The notes under the pieces are model-generated. The model did no database searches. It worked only from the letters and a program-made list of their open reading frames with translations, and was not told where the DNA came from. DNA of 64,000 nt from Rhodobacteraceae bacterium UBA6213 (GTDB lineage Bacteria; Pseudomonadota; Alphaproteobacteria; Rhodobacterales; Rhodobacteraceae), in assembly GCA_002421605.1 (NCBI GenBank), contig DISJ01000008.1, positions 32,506-96,505 of the forward strand, in the 5' to 3' direction. The translations under genes and the position numbers were made by a program. Shown in pieces: positions 56,565 to 64,000 of this stretch; the first letter of the stretch is position 1; every line of letters begins with the position of its first letter.

Positions 56565-57659
56565 ATGTTCAAAAATCTACACAGACGGCAGTTTTTGATG
56601 GCCAGCGCGCTGGCTGGCGCAGTTGGCGCATTAGGGATCCCTGCGCAAGCGCAGACAGTGATCCCGATGGTCGCGATCGATGGATATCCGGCCAAATCCA
56701 TGTGGGTCAGGGAATTCTCTGAATTCTTCATCCCGCGCGTCAACGAACGTCTTGCCGCAGGCGGACAATACTCGATTGCCTGGCAAGAAGCCTATGGCGG
56801 CCAGATCGTGCAGCCGAAGGGCGTGCTAGAAGGCATCAAGCTCGGTCTTGGCGATATCGGCATCGTCACAACCATCTTTCACAACTCGGCGCTACCCAGT
56901 CAGGCGATTTCCGGCGTGACACCCTTCGTGTCGGCCGACGCGCACGTTGTTGCGCGTGCTGTCGATGAGATCGCAACCGAATTCCCTTCCACGTTGGAAG
57001 AGTATGCGGCTGAAAACCAAGTTTACCTCGCCACCGCCGTAGTGCTCGACACCTATCAGGTGTTCTCGAAAACCCCGATCTCGAGTGTCTCTGATCTTGA
57101 GGGGCTCAAGGTTGCCGGGGCGGGCATCAACTAGCGCTATCTTGAAGGTATCCCGAACGCAGCGGGCGTTCAGGGCGGGCTTACCGACTTCTACAACATG
57201 CTGCAAACCGGCGTAGTTGATGCGGCCTTGCTGTGGCCAGAAGCGGCGGAAACCTACAAGATCGCTGAAGTTGCCCCCTACATGCTGCGTGCCGACCTTG
57301 GTGCGGTCAATACCAAGACCGTCACCGTAAACGCCGACACCTGGGCCAAACTGCCTGAGGAAGTTCGCGTGATCCTGCGCGAGGTGGCGGTCGAATACCG
57401 CGACCGAGTTGCAGATGTCGCGATGGAAGTCGCCGCGGCGAGTATTGCCGCCTATGAGGCGGCTGGCGGAACGGTCATCAACCTGTCGCCCGAGGCGCGC
57501 AGCGCTTGGGCCAACAGTATGCCCGACATCGCGGGCGAATGGGCAGCCGATCTTGATGCAGCCGGGCGCCCCGGCACGGCCATGCTTCATGCCTACATGG
57601 CCAAGATGCGCGCCGCAGGGCAAGTGCCCGCGCGCAACTGGGATGACGCTCCTTCCTGA
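56565..57659 (+). pseudogene. TRAP transporter 2 binding protein (DctP) interrupted by an in-frame TAG
   Basis: Start ATG 56565 with GGGAGGA 6 nt upstream. Tat/Sec signal KNLHRRQFLMASALAGAVGALGIPAQAQ, then ATVVLDT-type DctP fold to LKVAGAGIN, a TAG at 57132-57134, and in the same frame RYLEGIPNAAGVQGGLTDFYNML, VVDAALLWPEAAETYKI and the normal C-terminus. Total 363 sense codons around one stop. Family members, from memory, carry a Leu near this position (GPNLPWLEG-like), so TTG to TAG is a one-base explanation. The rest is undamaged, so the loss is recent, or the stop is read through, or the base is wrong. Confidence 0.85.
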
Positions 57660-57684
57660 TAGGCGGCTCACGCAACCCATGAAA

Positions 57685-57707
57685 GCCGCAGGGGCATACC
57701 CTGCGGC
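57685..57707 (+). promoter_or_regulatory. Intercistronic hairpin between TRAP 2 binding-protein and DctQ genes
   Basis: GCCGCAGG and CCTGCGGC form an 8-bp stem around GGCATAC. Same position relative to the transporter genes as the hairpins at 39257 and 47210. Confidence 0.55.
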
Positions 57708-57736
57708 CCGTTCCCCTAAAGGCGAGCGAGGCAGCC

Positions 57737-58302
57737 ATGTCCAAACCTGATCTGGGCGAAAAAAACCTGGTGTATTTCAGTCAGTTCTGCGGTCTCTGGA
57801 AGGGGTCGCGAAATTGTTTAACGTTCTCGGCACCTCGGTCGTTTTGATGTTGGTGGTGGTCATCAACTTCGACGTGTTCGCACGCAACGTGCTTCATGCG
57901 CCGTTCAGAGGCGTGTTCGAGGCCGTTCAGCTTTTGATGGTATTGATTGTTTTTCTGCAACTTCCCGACGTGGTCAGAATGAACCGCCTCACGCGCTCGG
58001 ATGGCTTTCTTGCTATCATGGCTGATCGATATCCGCAGATTGGAAACCCGCTTGCACGGATCATCGATCTGATCTCGGCCGTCTTCATGCTGTTGATTGT
58101 CTGGACGATCTACCCAGAGTTTACCTCCACCTTGGAAAACGGCCGGTATTTCGGCGTGCGTGGCGTGTTCACCTTGCCAGCCTGGCCTCAATACCTTGCG
58201 ATCACAATTGGCGCTGCGCTCTCGGCGGCGCTTTTCATTGGCAAAGCACTCTCCGGCAGCCGTCATCCGGCGCAGCTAAAGCTTGAGGATTCCGGCGCAT
58301 GA
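57737..58302 (+). CDS. TRAP transporter 2 small permease (DctQ), needs a -1 shift at an A7 tract
   Basis: The ATG at 57737 (GAGG upstream) opens MSKPDLGEKN; the 0-frame hits a stop ~37 codons on. The DctQ body, SVLRSLEGVAKLFNVLGTSVVLMLVVVINFDVFARNV and four spans to 58302, lies in the -1 frame. At 57759-57765 the zero-frame codons read GAA AAA AAC, i.e. the slippery heptamer A AAA AAC; one slip back gives MSKPDLGEKKPGVFQSVL and the full protein. A TTG at 57814 could start a 162-residue version. Either a lost A, a sequencing error in the homopolymer, or programmed frameshifting. Confidence 0.75.
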
Positions 58303-59615
58303 GCCCTATCGAAATCGGCCTGATATCTGTCGTCGCGATTGTCGCGCTCATCTATCTTGGGGTCTATATCCCAGTTGCACTGGGGATGGTGTCGCTGATC
58401 TCAGTCTGGGTCATTCGCGACAATCCCCAACTTGCCATGAACCTGCTGAAATCGGCAGTGGCCAGTGGCGTGCGCGAATATACCTATGCCACGATACCAC
58501 TATTTACCTTCATGGGGCTAATCGTTTCCAAGGCCGGTTTGGGCAAGGACGTTTATGTGGTCATGAACAGCCTGTTTCGCCGGGTTCGCGGCGACGTTGG
58601 CATGGCCACGGTGGGGGCCAACGCGCTATTTGCGGCGGTGACCGGCTCTTCGATCGCCTCTGCATCGGTTTTTACCAAAGTCGCAGTGCCAGAGATGCTG
58701 GAGCTTGGATACACGGCACGCTTTGCGGTCGGCGTTGTCGGGGGGTCTTCGGTTCTGGGGATGATAATCCCGCCCTCGGCCATGCTGATCATCTACGCGC
58801 TTGTCGTCGAACAATCGGTGGGCGACATGTTTCTGGCCGGTATCGTGCCGGGCATAATGCTGACCTTCGCCTATATTTTTGCCATCATGTTCATGTGCCG
58901 CTTCACACCGAACTTTGTCGGCGGCAACGCGCGTGGCCAGAAACTGGCGCAGGCGAGCGTGGCAGTAGAAGGCCGCCATGTGCTGGGCTGCCTAGGCATT
59001 GGGGCGCTGGTCGCGGTTGTGCTTGGCGGCATCTACACCGGCAAACTGACCCCGATCGAGTCGGGTGCCGCCGGGGCAACGCTGGCGCTGATGATCGCGC
59101 TGGCGCGTCGCAGCATGTCGGCAAAGGGCTTTTGGAACGCGCTGCTTGAGACGGGTCATATTACGGCATCGATCCTGTTTCTCATCACGGCCGCCGCGCT
59201 TTATCAACGCATGTTGGGTATCGCTGCTTTGCCCGATGCCATCTCGGAAATCCTCAGATCCTACAATCTTGGATTTGTCGCGATCATGGTCATCTATGTT
59301 CTGATGATGCTCTTTCTCGGAACCATCCTTGATACTGCATCGATCATTTTGATCGTCGTGCCGCTGTTCTTGCCGATCGTCGAGCCGATGGGGATCGACC
59401 TTGTCTGGTTCGGGATCATTACCGTTGTGGGCGCAGAAATCGGATTGCTTACACCGCCGCTCGGGATTTCCTGCTTTGTGATCAAAAGCACGCTGAACCG
59501 GCCGGACATCGCCCTCAAAGACGTGTTTATGGGCGCCCTGCCCTTTGCGGGTGTGATGCTTCTGGTGCTGATCTTGTTGATCATGTTCCCAGCACTTTCG
59601 ATCGGCATTCTCTAA
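58299..59615 (+). CDS. TRAP transporter 2 large permease (DctM)
   Basis: 438 residues, ATGA overlap with DctQ. DctM signatures EYTYATIPLFTFMGLIVSKAGLGKDVY, GANALFAAVTGSSIASASVFTKVAVPEM, GGSSVLGMIIPPSAMLIIYALVVEQSVGDMF, TPIESGAAGATLALM and LTPPLGISCFVIK. Intact, in contrast to its two partners. Confidence 0.94.
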   Translation: MSPIEIGLISVVAIVALIYLGVYIPVALGMVSLISVWVIRDNPQLAMNLLKSAVASGVREYTYATIPLFTFMGLIVSKAGLGKDVYVVMNSLFRRVRGDVGMATVGANALFAAVTGSSIASASVFTKVAVPEMLELGYTARFAVGVVGGSSVLGMIIPPSAMLIIYALVVEQSVGDMFLAGIVPGIMLTFAYIFAIMFMCRFTPNFVGGNARGQKLAQASVAVEGRHVLGCLGIGALVAVVLGGIYTGKLTPIESGAAGATLALMIALARRSMSAKGFWNALLETGHITASILFLITAAALYQRMLGIAALPDAISEILRSYNLGFVAIMVIYVLMMLFLGTILDTASIILIVVPLFLPIVEPMGIDLVWFGIITVVGAEIGLLTPPLGISCFVIKSTLNRPDIALKDVFMGALPFAGVMLLVLILLIMFPALSIGIL

Positions 59616-59749
59616 GGGGCGCTGCGCCGACTTGCCAGTTTGGTGCGGGCGACATTGTGCCACCACTGATGTGGATCAAGGACCGATCCTTATTGTGGTG
59701 GCACAAAAGGGGATGCTGCCTTTTTGCGGCGAAGCCGGAAAGCTGACGG

Positions 59750-60694
59750 ATGACTACCGATCCCTATGCGACGCTTGGGCTGACGAAGTCTGCCACGGAA
59801 GAAGAGATCAAGAAAGCCTATCGAAAGCTGGCCCGCACCAGCCACCCTGATCTGCACCCTGATGACGCTGCCGCCGAGGCGCGCTTCAAGGTGATTTCCG
59901 CAGCCTACGATCTGCTGAAAGACCCCGAAACCCGCGCCCGTTTTGACGCCGGAGAAATTGACGCCACAGGCGCTGAACGCCCGCCGCGCCAATATTACCG
60001 CGATTTTGCCGAGGCCCCCGGCAACCCCTACCAGCAGACGCGCGGCTTTCAGGCGCAGGGCGATCCTGCGGACATCTTTGCCGAAATCCTGCGCCAGCGG
60101 TCACGGCAAAGTGGCGAGGATTTTGGCGGTCGCGGATTTGCGGCACCCGGTCCAAATTTTCACTATGCACTTGAGGTGCCGTTTCTGGATGCCGCACGGG
60201 GCGGTGAAATGCGCCTGACACTGCCCGATGGCAGCAGCATCGCGGTCAAGATTCCGCAGGGTGCGCGCGAAGGCCAAACCCTGCGCCTGCGTGGCAAGGG
60301 CGGGCCGGGCCTTGGCGGTGGCGCGCCGGGTGATGCGTTGATCACCTTGTCGATCCGCCCGCATCCGGTGTTCACCCGCGAGGGTGACGATATCCTGCTG
60401 ACCCTGCCGATCACCATTGACGAGGCCGTTCTGGGGGCCAAGGTCACTGCCCCCACCATCGCCGGGCCAGTCAGCCTGACGGTTCCCAAAGGGGCCAGTT
60501 CGGGCCGTGTGCTGCGCCTGCGGGGGCGGGGTATTACGCGGCAAGGTGCAACGACGGCGGGTGACCAGCTGGTAGAACTGCGCATCGTGGCGCCCCCTGC
60601 AATCGACGATGCGTTGCGCGATTTTCTTGCGAACTGGCGCAAGAGCAACGCCCACGACCCGCGCGCGGGCCTGCTGAACGAGGCCGCATCATGA
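59750..60694 (+). CDS. DnaJ-like co-chaperone (CbpA type)
   Basis: 314 residues. J domain 1-68: DPYATLGLTKSATEEEIKKAYRKLARTSHPDLHPDDAAAEARFKVISAAYDLLKDPETRARFD, with HPD for stimulating Hsp70. A Gly/Phe-poor linker and two client-binding C-terminal domains follow (LPDGSSIAVKIPQGAREGQTLRLRGKGGPG; VTAPTIAGPVSLTVPKGASSGRVLRLRGRG). No zinc finger, as in CbpA. Coupled by ATGA to a CbpM-like gene. Confidence 0.93.
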   Translation: MTTDPYATLGLTKSATEEEIKKAYRKLARTSHPDLHPDDAAAEARFKVISAAYDLLKDPETRARFDAGEIDATGAERPPRQYYRDFAEAPGNPYQQTRGFQAQGDPADIFAEILRQRSRQSGEDFGGRGFAAPGPNFHYALEVPFLDAARGGEMRLTLPDGSSIAVKIPQGAREGQTLRLRGKGGPGLGGGAPGDALITLSIRPHPVFTREGDDILLTLPITIDEAVLGAKVTAPTIAGPVSLTVPKGASSGRVLRLRGRGITRQGATTAGDQLVELRIVAPPAIDDALRDFLANWRKSNAHDPRAGLLNEAAS

Positions 60695-61023
60695 CCGACC
60701 GCATGAGCGAGGACGACGTCATCGCCGCCATCCCGGGCCTGACCCACACAAGGTTGATCGCCTTTATCGAGGCCGAGGTGGTGATCCCGATCCGGCTTGA
60801 AACGGGCCATGTCTTTCGCCAGATCGACATCGCGCGGCTAGAGCTGTTGTGCAATCTGGCCGACGATCTTGATCTGGACGAGTCGGCGCTGGCTGTGGTG
60901 ATGTCGCTGATAGATCAGTTACATACGGCGCGCCAAGATCTGCACGCGCTCGCCCGCGCGCTTCAGGAAGAACCACCCGAAGTGCGCGCCCGTATCGGCG
61001 CCGCCCTGCTCGGTTCAGATTGA
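60691..61023 (+). CDS. CbpM-type chaperone modulator (MerR-like)
   Basis: 110 residues: EDDVIAAIPGLTHTRLIAFIEAEVVIPIRLETGHVFRQIDIARLELLCNLADDLDLDESALAVVMSLIDQLHTARQDL. This is the CbpM fold, which binds the J domain of CbpA and blocks it. The 4-bp overlap with the J-protein gene supports the pairing. Confidence 0.88.
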   Translation: MTDRMSEDDVIAAIPGLTHTRLIAFIEAEVVIPIRLETGHVFRQIDIARLELLCNLADDLDLDESALAVVMSLIDQLHTARQDLHALARALQEEPPEVRARIGAALLGSD

Positions 61024-61177
61024 AAGACGAAAAGGGGTGCGTCATTCGGCGCAGCGCGCCCAAATGCAAAAGCGGCCCCAGATGAGCTGAGGCCGCTTTC
61101 TTGGTATCCGCGCAAACTCTGCGCGGGGGGGGAGGAATTGCGCCCCACCCCTATTGGGGCAGGGCGCGCTTGCCGTC

Positions 61178-61693
61178 TTACATGCAGGCAGGCGCGGTGC
61201 CCGGCAGCAGCACCTTATCGACCACATGGATCACACCATTGTCGGCCATGATGTCGGCAATCACGACTTGCGCGCTCATGCCCGTGCCATCGTCAACCGT
61301 CACGCCGCCATCGGCCGCGATCACGCAAAGCTGCGCGCTCGCAAGCGCGGGCTGAACCGAGTTTGCCCCCGCGGCGATCATCCCGGATTCGATCTGGCCG
61401 GGCACAACGTGGTACAGCAGAATGTCGCTCAATTGCCCCTTGTTCTCGGGCTTCAGCAAGGTGTCGAGCGTGCCTTCCGGCAGCGCCGCAAAGGCATCGT
61501 TAACCGGCGCGAAAACGGTGAAGGGGCCAGGGCCAGAAAGCGTATCGACAAGGTCGGCAGCCGTCACTGCCGCAACGAGCGTCGAAAAGCGCTCATCGCC
61601 CGCAGCGATTTCGACGATATTGGCGGCGTTTGCGGCCGAAGCGGCAAGGCTCAGTGCAAGTGCGGCAACGGTGGCTTTCAGTTTGGCTGTCAT
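61178..61693 (-). CDS. Secreted fasciclin-domain protein
   Basis: 171 residues from the ATG at 61693. Signal peptide MTAKLKATVAALALSLAASAANA, then a single FAS1 domain: FSTLVAAVTAADLVDTLSGPGPFTVFAPVNDAFAALPEGTLDTLL, LSDILLYHVVPGQI and VIHVVDKVLLP. Periplasmic or surface adhesion-type domain; in this neighbourhood it may belong to the RpoE regulon, by inference from position only. Confidence 0.93.
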   Translation of the reverse strand: MTAKLKATVAALALSLAASAANAANIVEIAAGDERFSTLVAAVTAADLVDTLSGPGPFTVFAPVNDAFAALPEGTLDTLLKPENKGQLSDILLYHVVPGQIESGMIAAGANSVQPALASAQLCVIAADGGVTVDDGTGMSAQVVIADIMADNGVIHVVDKVLLPGTAPACM

Positions 61694-61894
61694 CTGTAAT
61701 CTCCCTAAGATGGCATATGCGCCCGGTCTGGGTCGCGTTAGTAGGGTGTTTACGGCGGGGGGCAGCGCGCGGTTCAATCACTCACAGAATCGTGAAAAGC
61801 GGCTCCTTTCAGCAAGTCTGCAAAGGCCTTTGCGCAAAGCAGCAAAAACTAGGCCACCCGTTTCAGGCCCAGTTTCGCAATGTCCTGCGGGGTT

Positions 61895-62530
61895 TCAGAT
61901 GCGGAACAGCGGCTGCAATAGCCGCGGAATCAACGAAGAAAAACGCAGCGGCGCATCGGTCGCGGCAAGGCAGATGCAATCAGCCCCCGCATCAGCGATC
62001 GGCGTATGTTCCAGCGCCTGGTCGGCAACTTCGACATCGCCCACCCCAAAACGCCCGGTCTCGTCGCTGAAACTGCCTTGCAGCACCAGCGTCAGTTCCA
62101 GCCCGTTGTGGCTGTGGTCTGGCACCGCCTGCCCCGCGGGAATGCAAAGCAGGCGCACCGACCCCTCGCGCCCTGCGGTCAGGATGCTTTGGCGCACCCC
62201 CAGCCCCAGCGATTTCCAGCGCGGCGGCCTGCCCTTAAGCGCCGCCATCACCGGGCCAGGGTAAACGCCCGAGCGCCGGTAGCTTGGCGCAGGGGTCACT
62301 GGTGCATCAAGCAAATCAAGGATATTTGCCTTCAGCCCCGCCGAAACCTCTTGCGCCGAAGCCGATTCCAGCACAGCGCCACCCACCGCCTGATGCGCCT
62401 CAAACGCGGCGCGGCATTCTAGGCACAGCGAGACATGCGCAGCCACCACCAGCGCATAGGGCTGAGGCAGGTTGCCTGCCGCATAGGCGGCCAGCAACGC
62501 GTCAGGGATGTGGTGGGTGATTGCGGGCAT
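61895..62530 (-). CDS. chrR: Anti-sigma factor ChrR
   Basis: 211 residues. N-terminal zinc anti-sigma domain HHIPDALLAAYAAGNLPQP, VAAHVSLCLECRAAFEAHQ (His-x3-Cys-x2-Cys), and a C-terminal cupin domain (LLCIPAGQAVPDHSHNGLELTLVLQGSFSDETGRFGVGDVEVAD). ChrR binds RpoE until singlet oxygen or related stress releases it. Directly follows rpoE on the minus strand (no gap). Confidence 0.93.
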   Translation of the reverse strand: MPAITHHIPDALLAAYAAGNLPQPYALVVAAHVSLCLECRAAFEAHQAVGGAVLESASAQEVSAGLKANILDLLDAPVTPAPSYRRSGVYPGPVMAALKGRPPRWKSLGLGVRQSILTAGREGSVRLLCIPAGQAVPDHSHNGLELTLVLQGSFSDETGRFGVGDVEVADQALEHTPIADAGADCICLAATDAPLRFSSLIPRLLQPLFRI

Positions 62531-63115
62531 CTAACGTATATCCTTCAACTCGTGACGCAATCGTTCCAGACCCAGCCGGATACGCGATTTGATCGTGCCA
62601 AGCGGCAAGCCGGTCTGGGCACTGATCTCTTGATGCGTCAACTCGCCCATATAGGCTTTCTCGATGATTACGCGCTGGTCGGGCTTCAGCCGCGCCAGCG
62701 CCTCTTTCAGATGCCCCGCCTCTTGCTCGACAGCAAGGATCTGGCTGGCATCGGGTTCGCCCTCTGTGTCTTCACCGAGGTCTTCAGGCATCGGGCGACG
62801 TTCCTTGCGGATCACGTCAATCTGGCGGTTGCGCGCAATCTGGTAGATCCATGCCGAAACCGGGGCGCGCTGCGGGTCATACTGGTCTGCCTTGCGCCAG
62901 ACCGTCAGCATCACGTCCTGCACGATTTCTTCCGCCTGCCCCGAGCCGGTACCCGAGCGCATGATGAAACCCTTGAGGCGCGGGGCGAAGTGGTCGAACA
63001 GCGCGGCAAAGGCTACGCGGTCACGGGCGTCACGCACCGCAAGCATGCAGATCGTCTGTTGAGACACTTGGGGAGACGGGCTCGTCACCGCTGACCTGTC
63101 CTTTTGGGCCGCCAT
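62531..63115 (-). CDS. rpoE: ECF sigma factor RpoE (singlet-oxygen type, ChrR partner)
   Basis: 194 residues from the ATG at 63115; in-frame ATGs at 63163 and 63178 would fall at or before the predicted transcript start. Region 2: FAALFDHFAPRLKGFIMRSGTGSGQAEEIVQDVMLTVWRKADQYDP, SAWIYQIARNRQIDVIRKERRP. Region 4: LKPDQRVIIEKAYMGELTHQEISAQTGLPLGTIKSRIRLGLERLRHEL. Pairs with ChrR. In Rhodobacter this sigma controls the response to singlet oxygen and recognises TGATCC -35 boxes; such boxes stand just upstream here. Confidence 0.93.
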   Translation of the reverse strand: MAAQKDRSAVTSPSPQVSQQTICMLAVRDARDRVAFAALFDHFAPRLKGFIMRSGTGSGQAEEIVQDVMLTVWRKADQYDPQRAPVSAWIYQIARNRQIDVIRKERRPMPEDLGEDTEGEPDASQILAVEQEAGHLKEALARLKPDQRVIIEKAYMGELTHQEISAQTGLPLGTIKSRIRLGLERLRHELKDIR

Positions 63116-63192
63116 CGAAGGGCGCCAGTCGGCATGTTGGGTTTTGAGGCGCAGGTCAATCATAGCCGCATTACGCAACTATGCGAAGGTTT

Positions 63193-63208
63193 GGATCAAT
63201 TTTGATCC
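63193..63208. promoter_or_regulatory. Back-to-back RpoE -35 boxes
   Basis: GGATCA (63193-63198) and TGATCC (63203-63208) are inverse copies. On the plus strand TGATCC is followed after 17 bases by GTATCC (63226); on the minus strand TGATCC is followed after 17 bases by CGTAAT. Both spacings suit the known RpoE class, so rpoE itself and the FAD enzyme would be co-induced from touching promoters. Confidence 0.7.
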
Positions 63209-63256
63209 GATTTTTCTTTTCACCCGTATCCCATACGAGAAAAAAACGGAGCAAAC

Positions 63257-64000
63257 ATGTCATTTGACCAGCAATCCATTCGTCCCCAGCGTATTGCCGT
63301 AATCGGCGCGGGCATTTCGGGGCTCGCGGCCGCCTATCTACTGGCCCCCCATCACGCGGTGACAGTGTTTGAGGCCGCCCCCCGCCTTGGTGGCCACGCG
63401 CGCACGGTGATGGCCGGGCATCGGGGCGATCGGCCCGTCGATACCGGCTTTATCGTGTTTAATTACGCAAACTACCCGCATCTTACGCAGATGTTCCAAA
63501 AGCTCGACGTGCCAGTGGCAAAAAGTGACATGAGCTTTGGCGCCTCAATCAACGACGGGCAGATCGAATATGGCCTGCGCGATCTGAACGCGCTAACCGC
63601 GCAGCGGCGCAACCTACTGCGCCCCGGTTTTGCGCGTATGCTGCGCGACATTCTGCGTTTCAACGCTCAGGCCGAAGCGCTTGCCAAAGACGATACCACC
63701 ACGATCGGCGAGTTGATGCAGCAGTTGCGGCTGGGCGATTGGTTCCAGCGCTACTATCTGATGCCGCTGTGCGGTGCGATCTGGTCCACGCCGCCTGCCG
63801 AAATGCGCGCCTTTCCAGCCCGCCCGATCATGCAGTTTTTCCGCAACCACGCCCTGCTCAGCAACTCGGGGCAGCATCAATGGTGGACCGTTGATGGCGG
63901 CAGCATAGAATATGTGCGCCGTCTTGAATCTCATCTGCGCGCGTGCGGGGTCACGCTTCTGCCCGGCACACCGGTGAAAAGCGTCACCCGCACTGGTGCA
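63257..64000 (+). CDS. FAD-dependent amine-oxidase-type oxidoreductase, 3' end outside the window
   Basis: At least 248 residues from the ATG at 63257 (GGAG 6 nt upstream). FAD motif RIAVIGAGISGLAAAYLLA, then VTVFEAAPRLGGHARTV, DTGFIVFNYANYPHLTQMF, and YLMPLCGAIWSTPPAEMRAFPA. This NAD/FAD-binding family heads the operon next to rpoE-chrR in Rhodobacter-type genomes and is a member of the singlet-oxygen response (from general knowledge). Its exact reaction is unknown. Predicted to be transcribed from the RpoE promoter at 63203. Confidence 0.88.
   Translation, partial: MSFDQQSIRPQRIAVIGAGISGLAAAYLLAPHHAVTVFEAAPRLGGHARTVMAGHRGDRPVDTGFIVFNYANYPHLTQMFQKLDVPVAKSDMSFGASINDGQIEYGLRDLNALTAQRRNLLRPGFARMLRDILRFNAQAEALAKDDTTTIGELMQQLRLGDWFQRYYLMPLCGAIWSTPPAEMRAFPARPIMQFFRNHALLSNSGQHQWWTVDGGSIEYVRRLESHLRACGVTLLPGTPVKSVTRTGA

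Noticed and set aside
57132..57134. TAG read as pyrrolysine
   Set aside because: No pyl genes are visible, the family has no Pyl, and one base change from a normal codon explains it.

Overview
The window looks like a chromosomal segment of a GC-rich alphaproteobacterium, most probably a member of the Rhodobacteraceae (Roseobacter/Rhodobacter group). This is inferred from the RpoE-ChrR pair with TGATCC-type promoters beside a FAD-dependent oxidoreductase, the DnaJ/CbpM-type pair, the many TRAP and Liv-type transporters, and codon and GC bias. No search was run, so the genus is open.

Layout. (1) 1-9440, core: tRNA-Asp, a polysaccharide deacetylase, two tRNA-Val genes, an HU-like protein, six tandem paralogous small exported membrane proteins (2132-4428, the last fused to an S74-like chaperone domain), lon, an EnvZ-type histidine kinase, a metallo-beta-lactamase-fold hydrolase and tRNA-Asn. 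(2) 9396-22044: a 12.6-kb integrative element in the 3' end of tRNA-Asn, bounded by perfect 45-bp direct repeats. It carries a tyrosine recombinase, an AlpA-type regulator, an HTH-bearing 502-residue protein, cassettes of tiny overlapping phage-like genes, an AT-rich iteron-like array and a DUF4145/membrane-protein pair. It has no recognisable capsid, portal or large terminase gene and resembles a phage satellite or integrative mobilizable element. (3) 22045-34265: a zone between the right att site and a third, diverged tRNA-Asn 3' end at 34221, suggesting an older insertion at the same tRNA. It holds a DUF2971 protein, an MltB-type transglycosylase, a nitrilase/GFA/methyltransferase/LysR group and a phosphorelay locus (receiver, receiver plus degenerate GGDEF, HPt, 1217-residue hybrid kinase).

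(4) 35000-59615: a catabolic region with two IclR regulators and three transporters. An eight-gene minus-strand operon (cyclase, 3-hydroxyacyl-CoA-dehydrogenase-family enzyme, five-gene Liv ABC transporter, beta-keto acid cleavage enzyme) diverges from the first IclR gene. Next come GST, a resorcylate-decarboxylase-like amidohydrolase and TRAP transporter 1 (minus strand); cupin-SDR (plus); the second IclR (minus); aldolase, LVIVD protein, 2-hydroxyacid dehydrogenase and b561-like protein (plus); and nitroreductase, OsmC and TRAP transporter 2 (plus). In TRAP 2 the binding-protein gene has an in-frame TAG and the small-permease gene needs a -1 shift at an A AAA AAC heptamer. Repeated operator-like motifs tie the operons together: a GTAC-type palindrome upstream of the eight-gene operon and of TRAP 1, and tandem ATGCAGTAT boxes 21 bp apart upstream of cupin-SDR and of nitroreductase-OsmC-TRAP 2.

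(5) 59750-64000, core: DnaJ/CbpM-type chaperone pair, a fasciclin protein, chrR-rpoE, and a divergent FAD oxidoreductase cut by the window end. The rpoE and oxidoreductase promoters appear to share a GGATCA/TGATCC inverted -35 pair.
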